Source: Deltaproteobacteria bacterium (GTDB lineage Bacteria > Desulfobacterota > Desulfovibrionia > Desulfovibrionales > Desulfovibrionaceae). Taken from it: DNA of 9,078 nt. Location of the stretch: positions 1 to 9,078 of the forward strand of contig JAJBSY010000209.1 of NCBI GenBank assembly GCA_020861205.1, written 5' to 3'. The translations under genes were made by a program, and so were the position numbers. Of this stretch, positions 1 to 6,263 are shown piece after piece. Each line of letters opens with the position of its first letter. The first letter of the stretch is position 1. The notes under the pieces are model-generated. The model did no database searches and was not told the DNA's origin. It saw only the letters and a list, made by a program, of their open reading frames with translations.

Positions 1-117
1 GCCGGAAGCGTCACGGGTTCTGTTGACCTCGTAAACCGGGTGGCGTTCGGCCCAGGCGTCGCGGAACATGCCGCCCATGCGCCCGCGCGTTCCGACGAGG
101 GTGAGGGAAAAGGTCAT
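1..117 (-). CDS. tyrA: Prephenate dehydrogenase, N-terminal fragment (cut by window edge)
   Basis: Only the first 39 codons are inside the window and the gene runs off base 1. The N-terminus carries a nucleotide-binding Rossmann signature, LVGTRGRMGG, in which G9, G12 and G15 form GxxGxxG. This is typical of the NAD(P)-binding domain of TyrA, which oxidatively decarboxylates prephenate to 4-hydroxyphenylpyruvate for tyrosine synthesis. The ATG overlaps the TGA of aroA as ATGA (114-117), and a GAGG sequence lies about six bases upstream inside the end of aroA, so translation is probably coupled. The fragment alone proves only a Rossmann protein. The tyrA call rests on the position after pheA and aroA and on the known Desulfovibrio gene order. 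Confidence 0.75.
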   Translation of the reverse strand, partial: MTFSLTLVGTRGRMGGMFRDAWAERHPVYEVNRTRDASG

Positions 118-1496
118 AAATCCTCGGTTAAGCGCGTGCCGGGCCGGATTCTTTTCCAGGCGTCCCAGAACGAGGGGAACGATTTTCGGACGCATGAGGG
201 ATCATCGAGGGCCAGGCGCATGTCCGTGAGTTCGAAAAGCGCGAGGCTCATCGCCATGCGGTGATCGTTGTGGGCGGAAAAGCGGATGGGTTTTCCCGAA
301 CGTTTCAATGCGGGAAGAATGGTCATGGAGTCATCCGACAGGGTGACCCTGGCCCCGGTTTTGGAAAGTTCCTCAGCCGGCGCGGCCAGGCGGTCGCTTT
401 CCTTGTGCCGCAAGCTCCCGACGCCCTCCAGAACCGTCGGCCCCTCGGACAGGCTGGCGAGAACCGTCACCGTGGGCACAAGGTCCGGGCAATGGCGCAT
501 ATCCAGCCGGATGCCGCGAAGGCGGCCGGGGCCGACGGTGACGCCGGTATCACTCCAGGAGACCGTGGCCCCCATGTCCTCGAGTATTTCCAAAATGCGG
601 CGGTCTCCCTGGAGGGAGGAGCGCCTCAGGTTCGTCACCGTAACGGGGTTGGGCCCGATCGCGCCGGCCGCCAGAAGATAGGAAGCGCCGCTGTAATCGC
701 CTTCGACCACGGCGTCGTCTCCCGCCGGCGGGCGGTATGCGCCCCGGCGGATCCTGAACCGCGTCGCGCCGGGGTGGGCGGTTCGCATCGTCCGCCAGTC
801 CGTTTCCCGCCACTCCCCGTCCACCAGGGTCGTTACGGAAACGGCGCAGCCGGAATCCTCCATGGTTTGCAACGTGAGGCACACGTATGGCCATGAGGCG
901 ACCCTTTCCCCCGCGAGGGCCAGCCGCAGGCCGTTTTGCGCCAGAGGGCCGGCAAGGAGCAGGCCAGACAGGAACTGGCTTGAGCGCTCGGCGCGGACCG
1001 GCAGCCAGGAGCCCTCCGCCTGGGAAAGGCCCCGGGCGTCCAGAACCAGAGGGAGAAAACCGGGCTGCGCCTGGAAGTGAATATCCGTGCCGAGGATCGC
1101 GAGGGTTTCCAGGAGCTCGGTCATGGGCCGTTCGTGAAGGCGGGGAGCGCCGTGCACGGCGAAGGAACCGTCGCCCGCCGCAAGAACGGCTGTCAGCAGC
1201 CGACAGGAGGTACCGGATTCCCCCATGAAGCAGGATACCGGGGTTTTCCGGCCGCCGCGCGGAGGGCCGTCCATGCCGGCAACCGTGTATTCGCCCGGCG
1301 CCGTGCGTTCGATGCCCGCGCCGACGCTTCGCAGAACCTCGATGGTTCGCGCCGTGTCATCGCTTTCCAGGACGCGGGAAAGGCGGGTCGTCCCCCTGGC
1401 CAGGGCCGCCGCGACGAGCTTCCTGTGCGAAAGCGATTTCGACGGAGGGGCGTCCACGATGATGGGCACTGGCCGGGTGAGAGGCGGCTGCGTCAT
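114..1496 (-). CDS. aroA: 3-phosphoshikimate 1-carboxyvinyltransferase (EPSP synthase)
   Basis: This 460-residue cytoplasmic enzyme joins shikimate 3-phosphate and phosphoenolpyruvate to make EPSP, the sixth step of the shikimate pathway. Visible family motifs include PSKSLSHR (18-25, active-site K20 and S21), SDDT (45-48), SSQFLSGLLLAG (172-183), EGDYSGASYLLAA (265-277), CPDLVPT (336-342, catalytic Asp338), RHKESDRL (363-370) and HNDHRMAM (409-416). The usual GNAGTAxRP loop reads GESGTSCRL (92-100): the Asn is Glu and the Pro is Leu100. The length is slightly above the usual 425-450. The frame is open further upstream, but the ATG at 1496 is chosen because it overlaps the pheA stop as ATGA and has AAGGGA about ten bases before it. 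The gene is internal to the operon and overlaps tyrA by four bases. Confidence 0.96.
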   Translation of the reverse strand: MTQPPLTRPVPIIVDAPPSKSLSHRKLVAAALARGTTRLSRVLESDDTARTIEVLRSVGAGIERTAPGEYTVAGMDGPPRGGRKTPVSCFMGESGTSCRLLTAVLAAGDGSFAVHGAPRLHERPMTELLETLAILGTDIHFQAQPGFLPLVLDARGLSQAEGSWLPVRAERSSQFLSGLLLAGPLAQNGLRLALAGERVASWPYVCLTLQTMEDSGCAVSVTTLVDGEWRETDWRTMRTAHPGATRFRIRRGAYRPPAGDDAVVEGDYSGASYLLAAGAIGPNPVTVTNLRRSSLQGDRRILEILEDMGATVSWSDTGVTVGPGRLRGIRLDMRHCPDLVPTVTVLASLSEGPTVLEGVGSLRHKESDRLAAPAEELSKTGARVTLSDDSMTILPALKRSGKPIRFSAHNDHRMAMSLALFELTDMRLALDDPSCVRKSFPSFWDAWKRIRPGTRLTEDL

Positions 1497-2659
1497 GCAA
1501 GGGATCCCTTCTGCATGTATCGTCCGGTCGGGTAGGAACCGAGAATCCGGAAGCTGTGGCAATGCTCCCGCACCGTTTCCAGCAGCGGGGCGTGCGTTTC
1601 GCCGGTGAGATCGCAGGAGACGGCGCAGAAGAAGCTGTATTTCCAGCGCTCCAGGTGCATGGGCCGGGATTCGAGCTTGTTCATGTTGACGCCCGCGTCC
1701 GCGAAACACTGGAGAACCGCGGCCAGAGCGCCGGGCCTGTCGGCCAGGGTGAACAGGACGGACGTTTTGAGGACTTCGCCGTTTTTCGCGCGCTCGGAAG
1801 CCGGGCCGGGCGCGGGATCAGGGCCGATGCACACGAAACGGGTCCAGTTGTCGCTGGTATCCTCGATGCTCCGGGCCAGGATGGAGAGGCCGAGGCGCGG
1901 GGCGAGGCTGCCGTGCCCGATGGCCGCCGCGTTCCGTTCGGCGAGAACCTTGTGGGCGGCGGCCGCCGTGCTGTCGACCGACAGCAGCTCGGCTTGCGGA
2001 AGATTGTTACGGAGCCATTCCGCGCATTGGCCCAAAGCCTGCGGATGGGAATACACGGTCCTGATGTCGGAGAGCGTTTTTTCGCGCGACATCAGGCTGT
2101 GGCTGATGCGGCTGAACCACTCGGACCGGATGTGCACGGTATGCGCGGCAAACAGGTCGATACTCTGCACGATGGTGCCGTGCAGCGAGTTTTCCAGGGG
2201 GATGACGCCCAGCTCGCAGTCGTTGTTTTCCACGGCCTCGAAAATATCGTCAAAGCGCGCCATGGCCCAGAAATCCATGGAGTTGCCCAAAAATTCCGTG
2301 GCTGCCATGTGGGAAAACGTGCCTTCCGGCCCGAGGAACGCGACCTTCAACGGACTCTGCAACGCCCTGGAGGAGGAAAGGATCTCGCGGTAAATGGACC
2401 GCAGGTGGGTATTGGGCAGGGGGCCCGCGTTTTTTTCGAGCAACGTTTCCATGAGCAGTTCTTCGCGCTCGGGCCTGAAGACCGGAGTTCCCCGTTTCTT
2501 CTTGATCGCGCCGACCGCGAGGCTGGCCGAAGCCCTGCGGTTGAGAAGGTCCAAAATGGCGCCGTCAAGGGCGTCTATTTCACCGCGGAGGCTTTCCAGA
2601 CTGGATTCTTCCCGCCCGCCCGGGGAAGCGCCGCTGTTCGGAGAGGGAATGGTCTGCAT
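1493..2659 (-). CDS. pheA: Bifunctional chorismate mutase / prephenate dehydratase (P-protein)
   Basis: This 388-residue fusion converts chorismate to prephenate and then to phenylpyruvate, the precursor of phenylalanine. Residues about 20-100 form an AroQ-type chorismate mutase helix bundle (LRGEIDALD at 24-32, then RR41-42, K53 and the RPERE stretch). Residues about 104-280 form the prephenate dehydratase domain (VAFLGPEGTFSH at 106-117, PLENS at 154-158, and the catalytic TRF at 273-275). Residues about 298-378 form a C-terminal ACT domain with GALAAVL (310-316) and ESRP (330-333), the Phe-binding signatures, so feedback inhibition by phenylalanine is likely. The start at 2659 is one base after the previous stop and has GAGGAA five bases upstream. 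The frame is open for 49 more codons upstream, but that stretch overlaps the DHQ synthase II gene and lacks homology to the family. Confidence 0.96.
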   Translation of the reverse strand: MQTIPSPNSGASPGGREESSLESLRGEIDALDGAILDLLNRRASASLAVGAIKKKRGTPVFRPEREELLMETLLEKNAGPLPNTHLRSIYREILSSSRALQSPLKVAFLGPEGTFSHMAATEFLGNSMDFWAMARFDDIFEAVENNDCELGVIPLENSLHGTIVQSIDLFAAHTVHIRSEWFSRISHSLMSREKTLSDIRTVYSHPQALGQCAEWLRNNLPQAELLSVDSTAAAAHKVLAERNAAAIGHGSLAPRLGLSILARSIEDTSDNWTRFVCIGPDPAPGPASERAKNGEVLKTSVLFTLADRPGALAAVLQCFADAGVNMNKLESRPMHLERWKYSFFCAVSCDLTGETHAPLLETVREHCHSFRILGSYPTGRYMQKGSLA

Positions 2660-2660
2660 G

Positions 2661-3656
2661 TTATTCCTCGCTGATGTCTTCGGTGATCCGGATGCCGAAA
2701 TGCCTGCCCGCCGTGTCTTTGCGGCAGAGAACCCTGTCGCCCCTTTTGAGGGCGACCACGCTGACGGGTTCGCCGCCGGGCCGCACAAGGTTGATGGTTT
2801 CGGCATTCTGCAGGAATACGGCGCCCTCGGCGTCGCTCCCGTCGATAACGGCCTTTATCAGCAACATGGGGCGCTTTTCGATTTTGACCCTGCCGATGAC
2901 GGCCGTTTCGGGCCTTCCCGCCTGGTCCACGATCAACACTTCGTCCCCGGCGTGCAGTTCCTCGAGGTAGCGCGTCTTGTCGCCGGGCATGACGGCATAG
3001 GCGTGCACGGCCCCGGCATTGACCCGGAACGGGCGCGGGGCGACGTAATCGTTGTGCTGCGTTTCCGCGTTCACCAGGAAGGTAAACGCGGCGGAATTGC
3101 CCACGAGCATCCCCTGGCCCGGGGAAAACCGGGAAAGGGTGTCCACGCAGACCCTGTGCCCCATGCCCACGGGCGCAACGTCCGTTATCGTGGCCTCGGT
3201 GAGCGGCAAAACGTCATCCGCCAGGGAAACGGCGGCCGCCATGGCCGCGAGGGAACCCAGCGATTCGGGCGCCACCACGACGGCCTCGACGCCCTTTTCC
3301 AGGATGCCGGACGCGAGCTTTGCCTCCTCCGGACGCGTCACTTCAAGCGCGAGCACGGCCTTGAGGCTGTTTTTCTGGGCATGGGCCAGCAGGTTTTCAA
3401 CCGGGATGATCTCCCATCCCCGGTTCAGCACGACGAGGGGCGCGGTTCGCATGGCTTCCAACGCCCGTCGTTCGTCTTCCGCCCCCTCGAGCGACACGAA
3501 CACGGCGTCGTCTCCGGAAAACACGTCGCACCGGGCCAGGGAGGCGGCCTGGGCCACCTGCTCCGCCGGGACGATGAGTCCCGTCGCGCCGGACTCCAGG
3601 GCCAGGGTCACGTCTTCCGCCGCGTAGGGGATGGATTTGAAGTAGATCGCGCGCAT
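2661..3656 (-). CDS. aroB': 3-dehydroquinate synthase II (archaeal AroB' type)
   Basis: This 331-residue protein belongs to the family first described from Methanocaldococcus (MJ1249). The enzyme uses NAD+ to oxidatively deaminate and cyclise 2-amino-3,7-dideoxy-D-threo-hept-6-ulosonate to 3-dehydroquinate, replacing the usual AroB. Recognisable blocks in the second half are GMGHRVCVDTLSRFSPGQGM, LVGNSAAFTFLVNAET, YVAPRPFRVNAGAVHAYA, KTRYLEEL.AGDEVLIVD and GRVKIEKRPMLLI. The N-terminal third (residues about 1-175) is the variable alpha/beta part. The length fits the family (about 320-380). The start at 3656 lies two bases after the ADH synthase stop and is served by AAGGAA, which overlaps that stop. 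Its placement beside ADH synthase is the expected functional pair, since each enzyme needs the other to reach dehydroquinate. Confidence 0.95.
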   Translation of the reverse strand: MRAIYFKSIPYAAEDVTLALESGATGLIVPAEQVAQAASLARCDVFSGDDAVFVSLEGAEDERRALEAMRTAPLVVLNRGWEIIPVENLLAHAQKNSLKAVLALEVTRPEEAKLASGILEKGVEAVVVAPESLGSLAAMAAAVSLADDVLPLTEATITDVAPVGMGHRVCVDTLSRFSPGQGMLVGNSAAFTFLVNAETQHNDYVAPRPFRVNAGAVHAYAVMPGDKTRYLEELHAGDEVLIVDQAGRPETAVIGRVKIEKRPMLLIKAVIDGSDAEGAVFLQNAETINLVRPGGEPVSVVALKRGDRVLCRKDTAGRHFGIRITEDISEE

Positions 3657-3658
3657 AC

Positions 3659-4459
3659 TTATTCCTTTCCGAGAACTTCAAGGGCCTGGTCGACGCTCCA
3701 GCCCGCGTGCACGATGCCGGAGAGAGCCTGGACCATCAGGCGCGGCCTGGGGAACTGGAAGACGTTCCGCCCAATGGAGATGCCCTTCGCTCCGGCCTTC
3801 ATGGCGTCGCTGACCATCTGCAGGAATCCCTTGTTGGAGCCGTTTTTGGGTCCGCCCGCGATAAGCACCGGGATGCAGCATCCTTCCACGACCCGGTTGA
3901 AAGAGTCCATATCGCCGGTATAGGGAACCTTGACCATGTCCGCGCCCAGTTCGGCCGCCACGCGCGCGCAGTGGGCCACGACTTCGGGCGCGTACTGGTC
4001 CTGGATTTTCGGCCCCCGGCCGTACATCATGACCAGCAGCGGCATACCCCAGTCTTCCGCGATGCCCGAGATGCGGCCCAGGTCTTCCAGCATACGCGCT
4101 TCCGACGGATCGCCCAGGTTGACGTGCATGGAGACGCCGTCCGCGCCGTGCTTGATGGCGTCTTCAACCGTGGCGGTAAGAATCTTGGCGTTGGGAAGGG
4201 GCGAAAGATCGGTGGAGGAGGAGAGATGGAGAATGAGGCCGACATCGCGGCCGCCCTTGCGGTGCCCGCAACGGGCAAGCCCCTTGTGGCCGAGCACGGC
4301 GTCCGCACCGCCTTCCGCCACCTCGTTGACGGCCCGGCGCATGTCTTCCAGCCCTTCCAGCGGGCCGACGGAAACGCCGTGATCCATGGGGACGATGATG
4401 CAATTGCCGGTCGCGCGGTTGATGAGTCGTTCCATCCTGATGGCTTTGCCGATATGCAT
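3659..4459 (-). CDS. aroA': 2-amino-3,7-dideoxy-D-threo-hept-6-ulosonate synthase (class I aldolase-like)
   Basis: This 266-residue cytoplasmic enzyme resembles class I fructose-bisphosphate aldolase/LacD-like proteins and the archaeal ADH synthase MJ0400. ADH synthase condenses 6-deoxy-5-ketofructose 1-phosphate with L-aspartate semialdehyde, the entry to the alternative shikimate route. Visible active-site elements are PMDHG with Asp26, VMMYGRGP with Tyr146 as the likely acid/base, and [10 protein letters not shown] with Lys177 as the Schiff-base lysine. The phosphate-binding AGGPKNGS and [10 protein letters not shown] loops follow. The start is supported by AAAAGGAT eight bases upstream. 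It is the first structural gene after the attenuator. On sequence alone it could be a simple fructose-bisphosphate aldolase, but the adjacent DHQ synthase II makes ADH synthase much more likely. Confidence 0.92.
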   Translation of the reverse strand: MHIGKAIRMERLINRATGNCIIVPMDHGVSVGPLEGLEDMRRAVNEVAEGGADAVLGHKGLARCGHRKGGRDVGLILHLSSSTDLSPLPNAKILTATVEDAIKHGADGVSMHVNLGDPSEARMLEDLGRISGIAEDWGMPLLVMMYGRGPKIQDQYAPEVVAHCARVAAELGADMVKVPYTGDMDSFNRVVEGCCIPVLIAGGPKNGSNKGFLQMVSDAMKAGAKGISIGRNVFQFPRPRLMVQALSGIVHAGWSVDQALEVLGKE

Positions 4460-4546
4460 GGTCCAATCCTTTTGTCTGCGGCAAGGGAGGCCGGTTGTCT
4501 AAAAACGCGTTCCCCGTCCCTTTGCCCGGCGTACGCCGTCAACCCC
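4460..4546 (-). other. Leader segment between attenuator terminator and ADH synthase
   Basis: This stretch holds a perfect 12-base palindrome, CGGCGTACGCCG (4527-4538), and the ribosome site AAAAGGAT for the next gene. No reading frame or clear second promoter was seen. The palindrome could be an RNA hairpin or a protein site; nothing here decides between them. Confidence 0.4.
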
Positions 4547-4584
4547 AAAAAAACAGGGCCGCCGGCGGAATGCCTGCGGCCCTG
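4547..4584 (-). terminator. Intrinsic terminator of the attenuator
   Basis: On the minus strand, CAGGGCCGC (4576-4584) pairs perfectly over nine bases with GCGGCCCTG (4554-4562). Three further inner GGC/GCC pairs are possible, and a run of seven T (4547-4553) follows at once. It sits between the leader peptide and ADH synthase, with no gene ending here that would need a terminator, so it is best read as a regulated, premature stop for the operon. Confidence 0.88.
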
Positions 4585-4633
4585 GGGTGCGTCTTACTGC
4601 ATGAATCTATGCCGCACACTCCCTCCCGCAGGC
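4572..4633 (-). promoter_or_regulatory. Antiterminator pairing of the attenuator
   Basis: The RNA segment GCCTGCGG (4626-4633, leader-peptide codons 30-32) is exactly complementary over eight bases to CCGCAGGC (4572-4579), which includes part of the 5' arm and loop of the terminator. GGG just after the first segment can add three pairs with CCC before the second, across an internal loop. This pairing excludes the terminator hairpin. A weaker competing hairpin may form between CGCAG (4689-4693, codons 10-11) and CTGCG in the first segment. Confidence 0.7.
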
Positions 4634-4720
4634 GGTGGAAAAGCCATAAAAGTAGAAGCCGTAAAAATAGACGGTTCCGCTGGTAAAGCTGCGCCATGAG
4701 GTGGGATAAACGTGCTGCAT
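4607..4720 (-). CDS. Tyr/Phe-rich leader peptide of the aromatic amino acid operon
   Basis: A 37-codon reading frame lies between the operon promoter and an intrinsic terminator. It has a good ribosome site (AAAGGA, nine bases before the ATG). Eleven of its 37 residues are aromatic: five Tyr, five Phe and one Trp (W9). Residues 18-27 are YFYGFYFYGF, a perfect tandem repeat of YFYGF, followed by a Cys-containing tail and TAG. The peptide itself is probably not functional. The role inferred is a sensor: a ribosome short of charged tRNA-Tyr or tRNA-Phe would stall on codons 18-25 and favour the antiterminator over the terminator at 4547-4584. The same frame is open to an ATG at 4837, but that lies upstream of the predicted transcription start. 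The peptide would be missed by length-filtered gene callers. Confidence 0.85.
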   Translation of the reverse strand: MQHVYPTSWRSFTSGTVYFYGFYFYGFSTACGRECAA

Positions 4721-4760
4721 GAAAAAGGTTCCTTTCACGGCCGTCTGGCCGCACACTTGA

Positions 4761-4788
4761 ATTACTGGAGAACCCGAAAAAATGTCAA
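4761..4788 (-). promoter_or_regulatory. Sigma70-like promoter of the aromatic amino acid operon
   Basis: On the minus strand a perfect TTGACA -35 box (4783-4788) is followed by a 16-base spacer and AGTAAT (4761-4766), a four-of-six match to the -10 box. Transcription would start near base 4754, giving about 33 bases of leader before the leader-peptide ATG. No other strong promoter is visible before ADH synthase. Confidence 0.65.
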
Positions 4789-4888
4789 GCGTTTTTCCTT
4801 TTTCGTGATAGGGCGGTGAAATGGCCGGCTTTTCCACAGGCCTCGGATGATCGTTTTTCGTTATTTTTTTTCCTGCCCATGTTTCATA

Positions 4889-4917
4889 TTGAAAATATAG
4901 GAAAAAGTCGGTATGAG
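4889..4917 (+). promoter_or_regulatory. Sigma70-like promoter of the HD-GYP gene
   Basis: TTGAAA (4889-4894, five of six matches) is followed by a 17-base spacer and TATGAG (4912-4917, four of six). The start would be near 4924, about 50 bases before the chosen ATG. The surrounding 4840-4920 stretch is notably AT-rich for this genome and lies between divergent transcription units. Confidence 0.5.
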
Positions 4918-4974
4918 AAATTTTGATTGGCCTGTGTTCCGCTCATCTGTTCTCTGCTCATTAGAAGGTGTCCC

Positions 4975-5868
4975 ATGTTACGAGCAGCAAGTATGGCCCT
5001 GCTGGTATTCGGCGTTTGCATCACGGCTTACAGCACCCTGCGCTACCGCGCCCTTTTCCGTTACAACCGCCAGGAAACATACAGGGCCCTGGCCGGAACG
5101 CCCTGGGTTGAGACGCTCTCGCTTTTTTTCCTCTACCTGTTCACGTTCGGTTTCGTCGCCGCCCTGGGGCAGGTGATACTCAAAGATGTGGATTCCGTTT
5201 ATGTCGTCGTGCTGGTTTTTCTCTGCCTCGGAGCCTTGTTCATTTTTTTCAGCGTGAACGCGCAAGTGGCCATGGCGGTCAAGTTGCGCTTGAAAACCAT
5301 GGAGCTCATGCGTACCGTGGTAAACGCCATCGACATGAAGGACGCGTACACCAAAGGGCATTCGGAACACGTCCAGAAACTGGTCGCCCTGCTGTACGAC
5401 CACCTGGATGAAGCCGTGAGGGCGCGCATAGACAAGCACCGGCTCCTGGATGCCGCGCTCTTGCACGACTGCGGCAAGATAAGCGTGCGGGACGGAGTGC
5501 TCAACAAGCCCGGCCACCTGACCGTCGAGGAATGGGCCGACATGAAAAGCCATCCGCTGACGGGCAAGAAAATGCTGGACGATACCTGCTTTTCGGATAT
5601 CAGCGACTGGGTGCTGTACCACCATGAACGGATGGACGGGAAGGGCTATTTCGGCCTGGAAGGGGACGATATACCGCTGGAGTCGCGGATGATCAGCATC
5701 GCGGATTCCTATTCCGCCCTTACCACCAACCGCATTTACCGCCCTCGGTTGAGCCATGACGAGGCCCTGGAAATAATGTCCGCCGCCGCGGGCAGCCAGT
5801 TTGATCCGTTCCTGATGGGATGTTTTTTGAAAATCAACAGACGGAGCCTGGAACGGGTTCTGCCCTGA
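4975..5868 (+). CDS. Membrane-anchored HD-GYP-type phosphohydrolase (possible cyclic-di-GMP phosphodiesterase)
   Basis: This 297-residue protein has three predicted membrane segments at about 5-22, 47-67 and 76-96. A cytoplasmic HD domain related to HD-GYP follows at about 110-290. Metal-site residues can be placed: H129 (KGHSEHV), H164-D165 (LLHDCGKIS), H193 (KSHPLTG), H216-H217-E218 (YHHERMDGKGY) and D244 (IADSYSALT). The position usually held by Glu in AIEAKD is Asp120. The signature GYPxGL reads GYFGL (224-228), so the Pro is replaced and one residue is missing. HD-GYP proteins hydrolyse cyclic di-GMP; the membrane segments suggest input from the envelope, but no known sensor domain is seen. 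The frame opens upstream at a TTG, but the ATG at 4975 has GAAGGTG just before it. No clear terminator follows. Substrate is inferred, not shown. Confidence 0.88.
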   Translation: MLRAASMALLVFGVCITAYSTLRYRALFRYNRQETYRALAGTPWVETLSLFFLYLFTFGFVAALGQVILKDVDSVYVVVLVFLCLGALFIFFSVNAQVAMAVKLRLKTMELMRTVVNAIDMKDAYTKGHSEHVQKLVALLYDHLDEAVRARIDKHRLLDAALLHDCGKISVRDGVLNKPGHLTVEEWADMKSHPLTGKKMLDDTCFSDISDWVLYHHERMDGKGYFGLEGDDIPLESRMISIADSYSALTTNRIYRPRLSHDEALEIMSAAAGSQFDPFLMGCFLKINRRSLERVLP

Positions 5869-5930
5869 CCGAACCCCGTCCCGCCGGTCCCCCTTGCCAT
5901 TGACTCCCATATGGTCCCGGCTTCATCCAC

Positions 5931-6052
5931 GGGTAGTGCCTCAACGGGACTTCAGACAAAGAGGCGTGACCGCGAAAGCGAAGCGTATCAAGACATACAT
6001 GAGCTTCGCGCGGACGAGCCTGACGTCGTATCAACAAATTGAGGCACTACCC
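5931..6052. mobile_element. MITE-like 122-base element with target duplication
   Basis: The ends are perfect 14-base inverted repeats: GGGTAGTGCCTCAA (5931-5944) and its complement (6039-6052). Direct repeats of ATCCAC flank it on both sides (5925-5930 and 6053-6058), the mark of a transposition event. It holds no transposase and no credible gene. The interior is itself an imperfect palindrome: GCGAAGC (5978-5984) pairs with GCTTCGC (6003-6009), with CCGC/GCGG outside it. So the whole element could fold into one long hairpin, much like ERIC-type repeats. It ends 14 bases before the -35 box of the rpsD promoter. A diverged relative lies at 7747-7872. The transposase family that moves it cannot be named from this sequence. 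Confidence 0.82.
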
Positions 6053-6066
6053 ATCCACACGCGCGC

Positions 6067-6095
6067 TTGACATAATACCGCGTTGCGACTATAGA
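6067..6095 (+). promoter_or_regulatory. rpsD: Strong sigma70-like promoter of rpsD
   Basis: A perfect TTGACA (6067-6072), a 17-base spacer and TATAGA (6090-6095, five of six matches). Transcription should begin near 6102, leaving a leader of about 160 bases before the rpsD ATG. Confidence 0.8.
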
Positions 6096-6101
6096 AGCCG
6101 T

Positions 6102-6263
6102 TCGCGTCAGCCGAAAGGCTCGACTGGCCGTAGGCCCGCTGCCTCCTGAGGCGGCTCCGCGGCAGGGAGAGGGGAACGGTTCCCGTCTTCCACGCCGGCC
6201 CCGGAAAATTCGGTTACGGGCGGCGTATCGCGTCCATTTACGGACGCAAGAAAAGGAGAAATA
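6102..6263 (+). promoter_or_regulatory. Structured 5' leader of rpsD, possible S4 autoregulatory site
   Basis: Several hairpins are visible in the predicted transcript: AGCC-GAAA-GGCT with a GNRA tetraloop (6109-6120), GGGAAC-G-GTTCCC (6172-6184), and GCGTCC-ATTTAC-GGACGC (6230-6247), which ends just before the ribosome site AAGGAG (6253-6258). S4 is known to repress its own mRNA in other bacteria by binding leader structures. That role here is inferred from length, position and structure only; no match to a known S4-leader model is claimed. Confidence 0.45.

Noticed and set aside
1556..3923. Long plus-strand frames antisense to pheA, DHQ synthase II and ADH synthase (up to about 509 codons).
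   Set aside because: They are complements of well-identified genes in GC-rich DNA, with no family motifs and unnatural composition rich in Gly, His, Arg and Gln.
4607..4837. A 76-residue version of the leader peptide starting at 4837.
   Set aside because: Its start lies upstream of the predicted promoter and transcription start; the ATG at 4720 has a proper ribosome site.
5869..5895. A possible terminator after the HD-GYP gene from GACCG/CGGTC.
   Set aside because: It has only five pairs with a 13-base loop and is followed by C's, not T's.
4978..5910. A 310-codon minus-strand frame opposite the HD-GYP gene.
   Set aside because: The plus-strand frame holds all the HD-domain motifs; the antisense frame shows none and is explained by GC bias.
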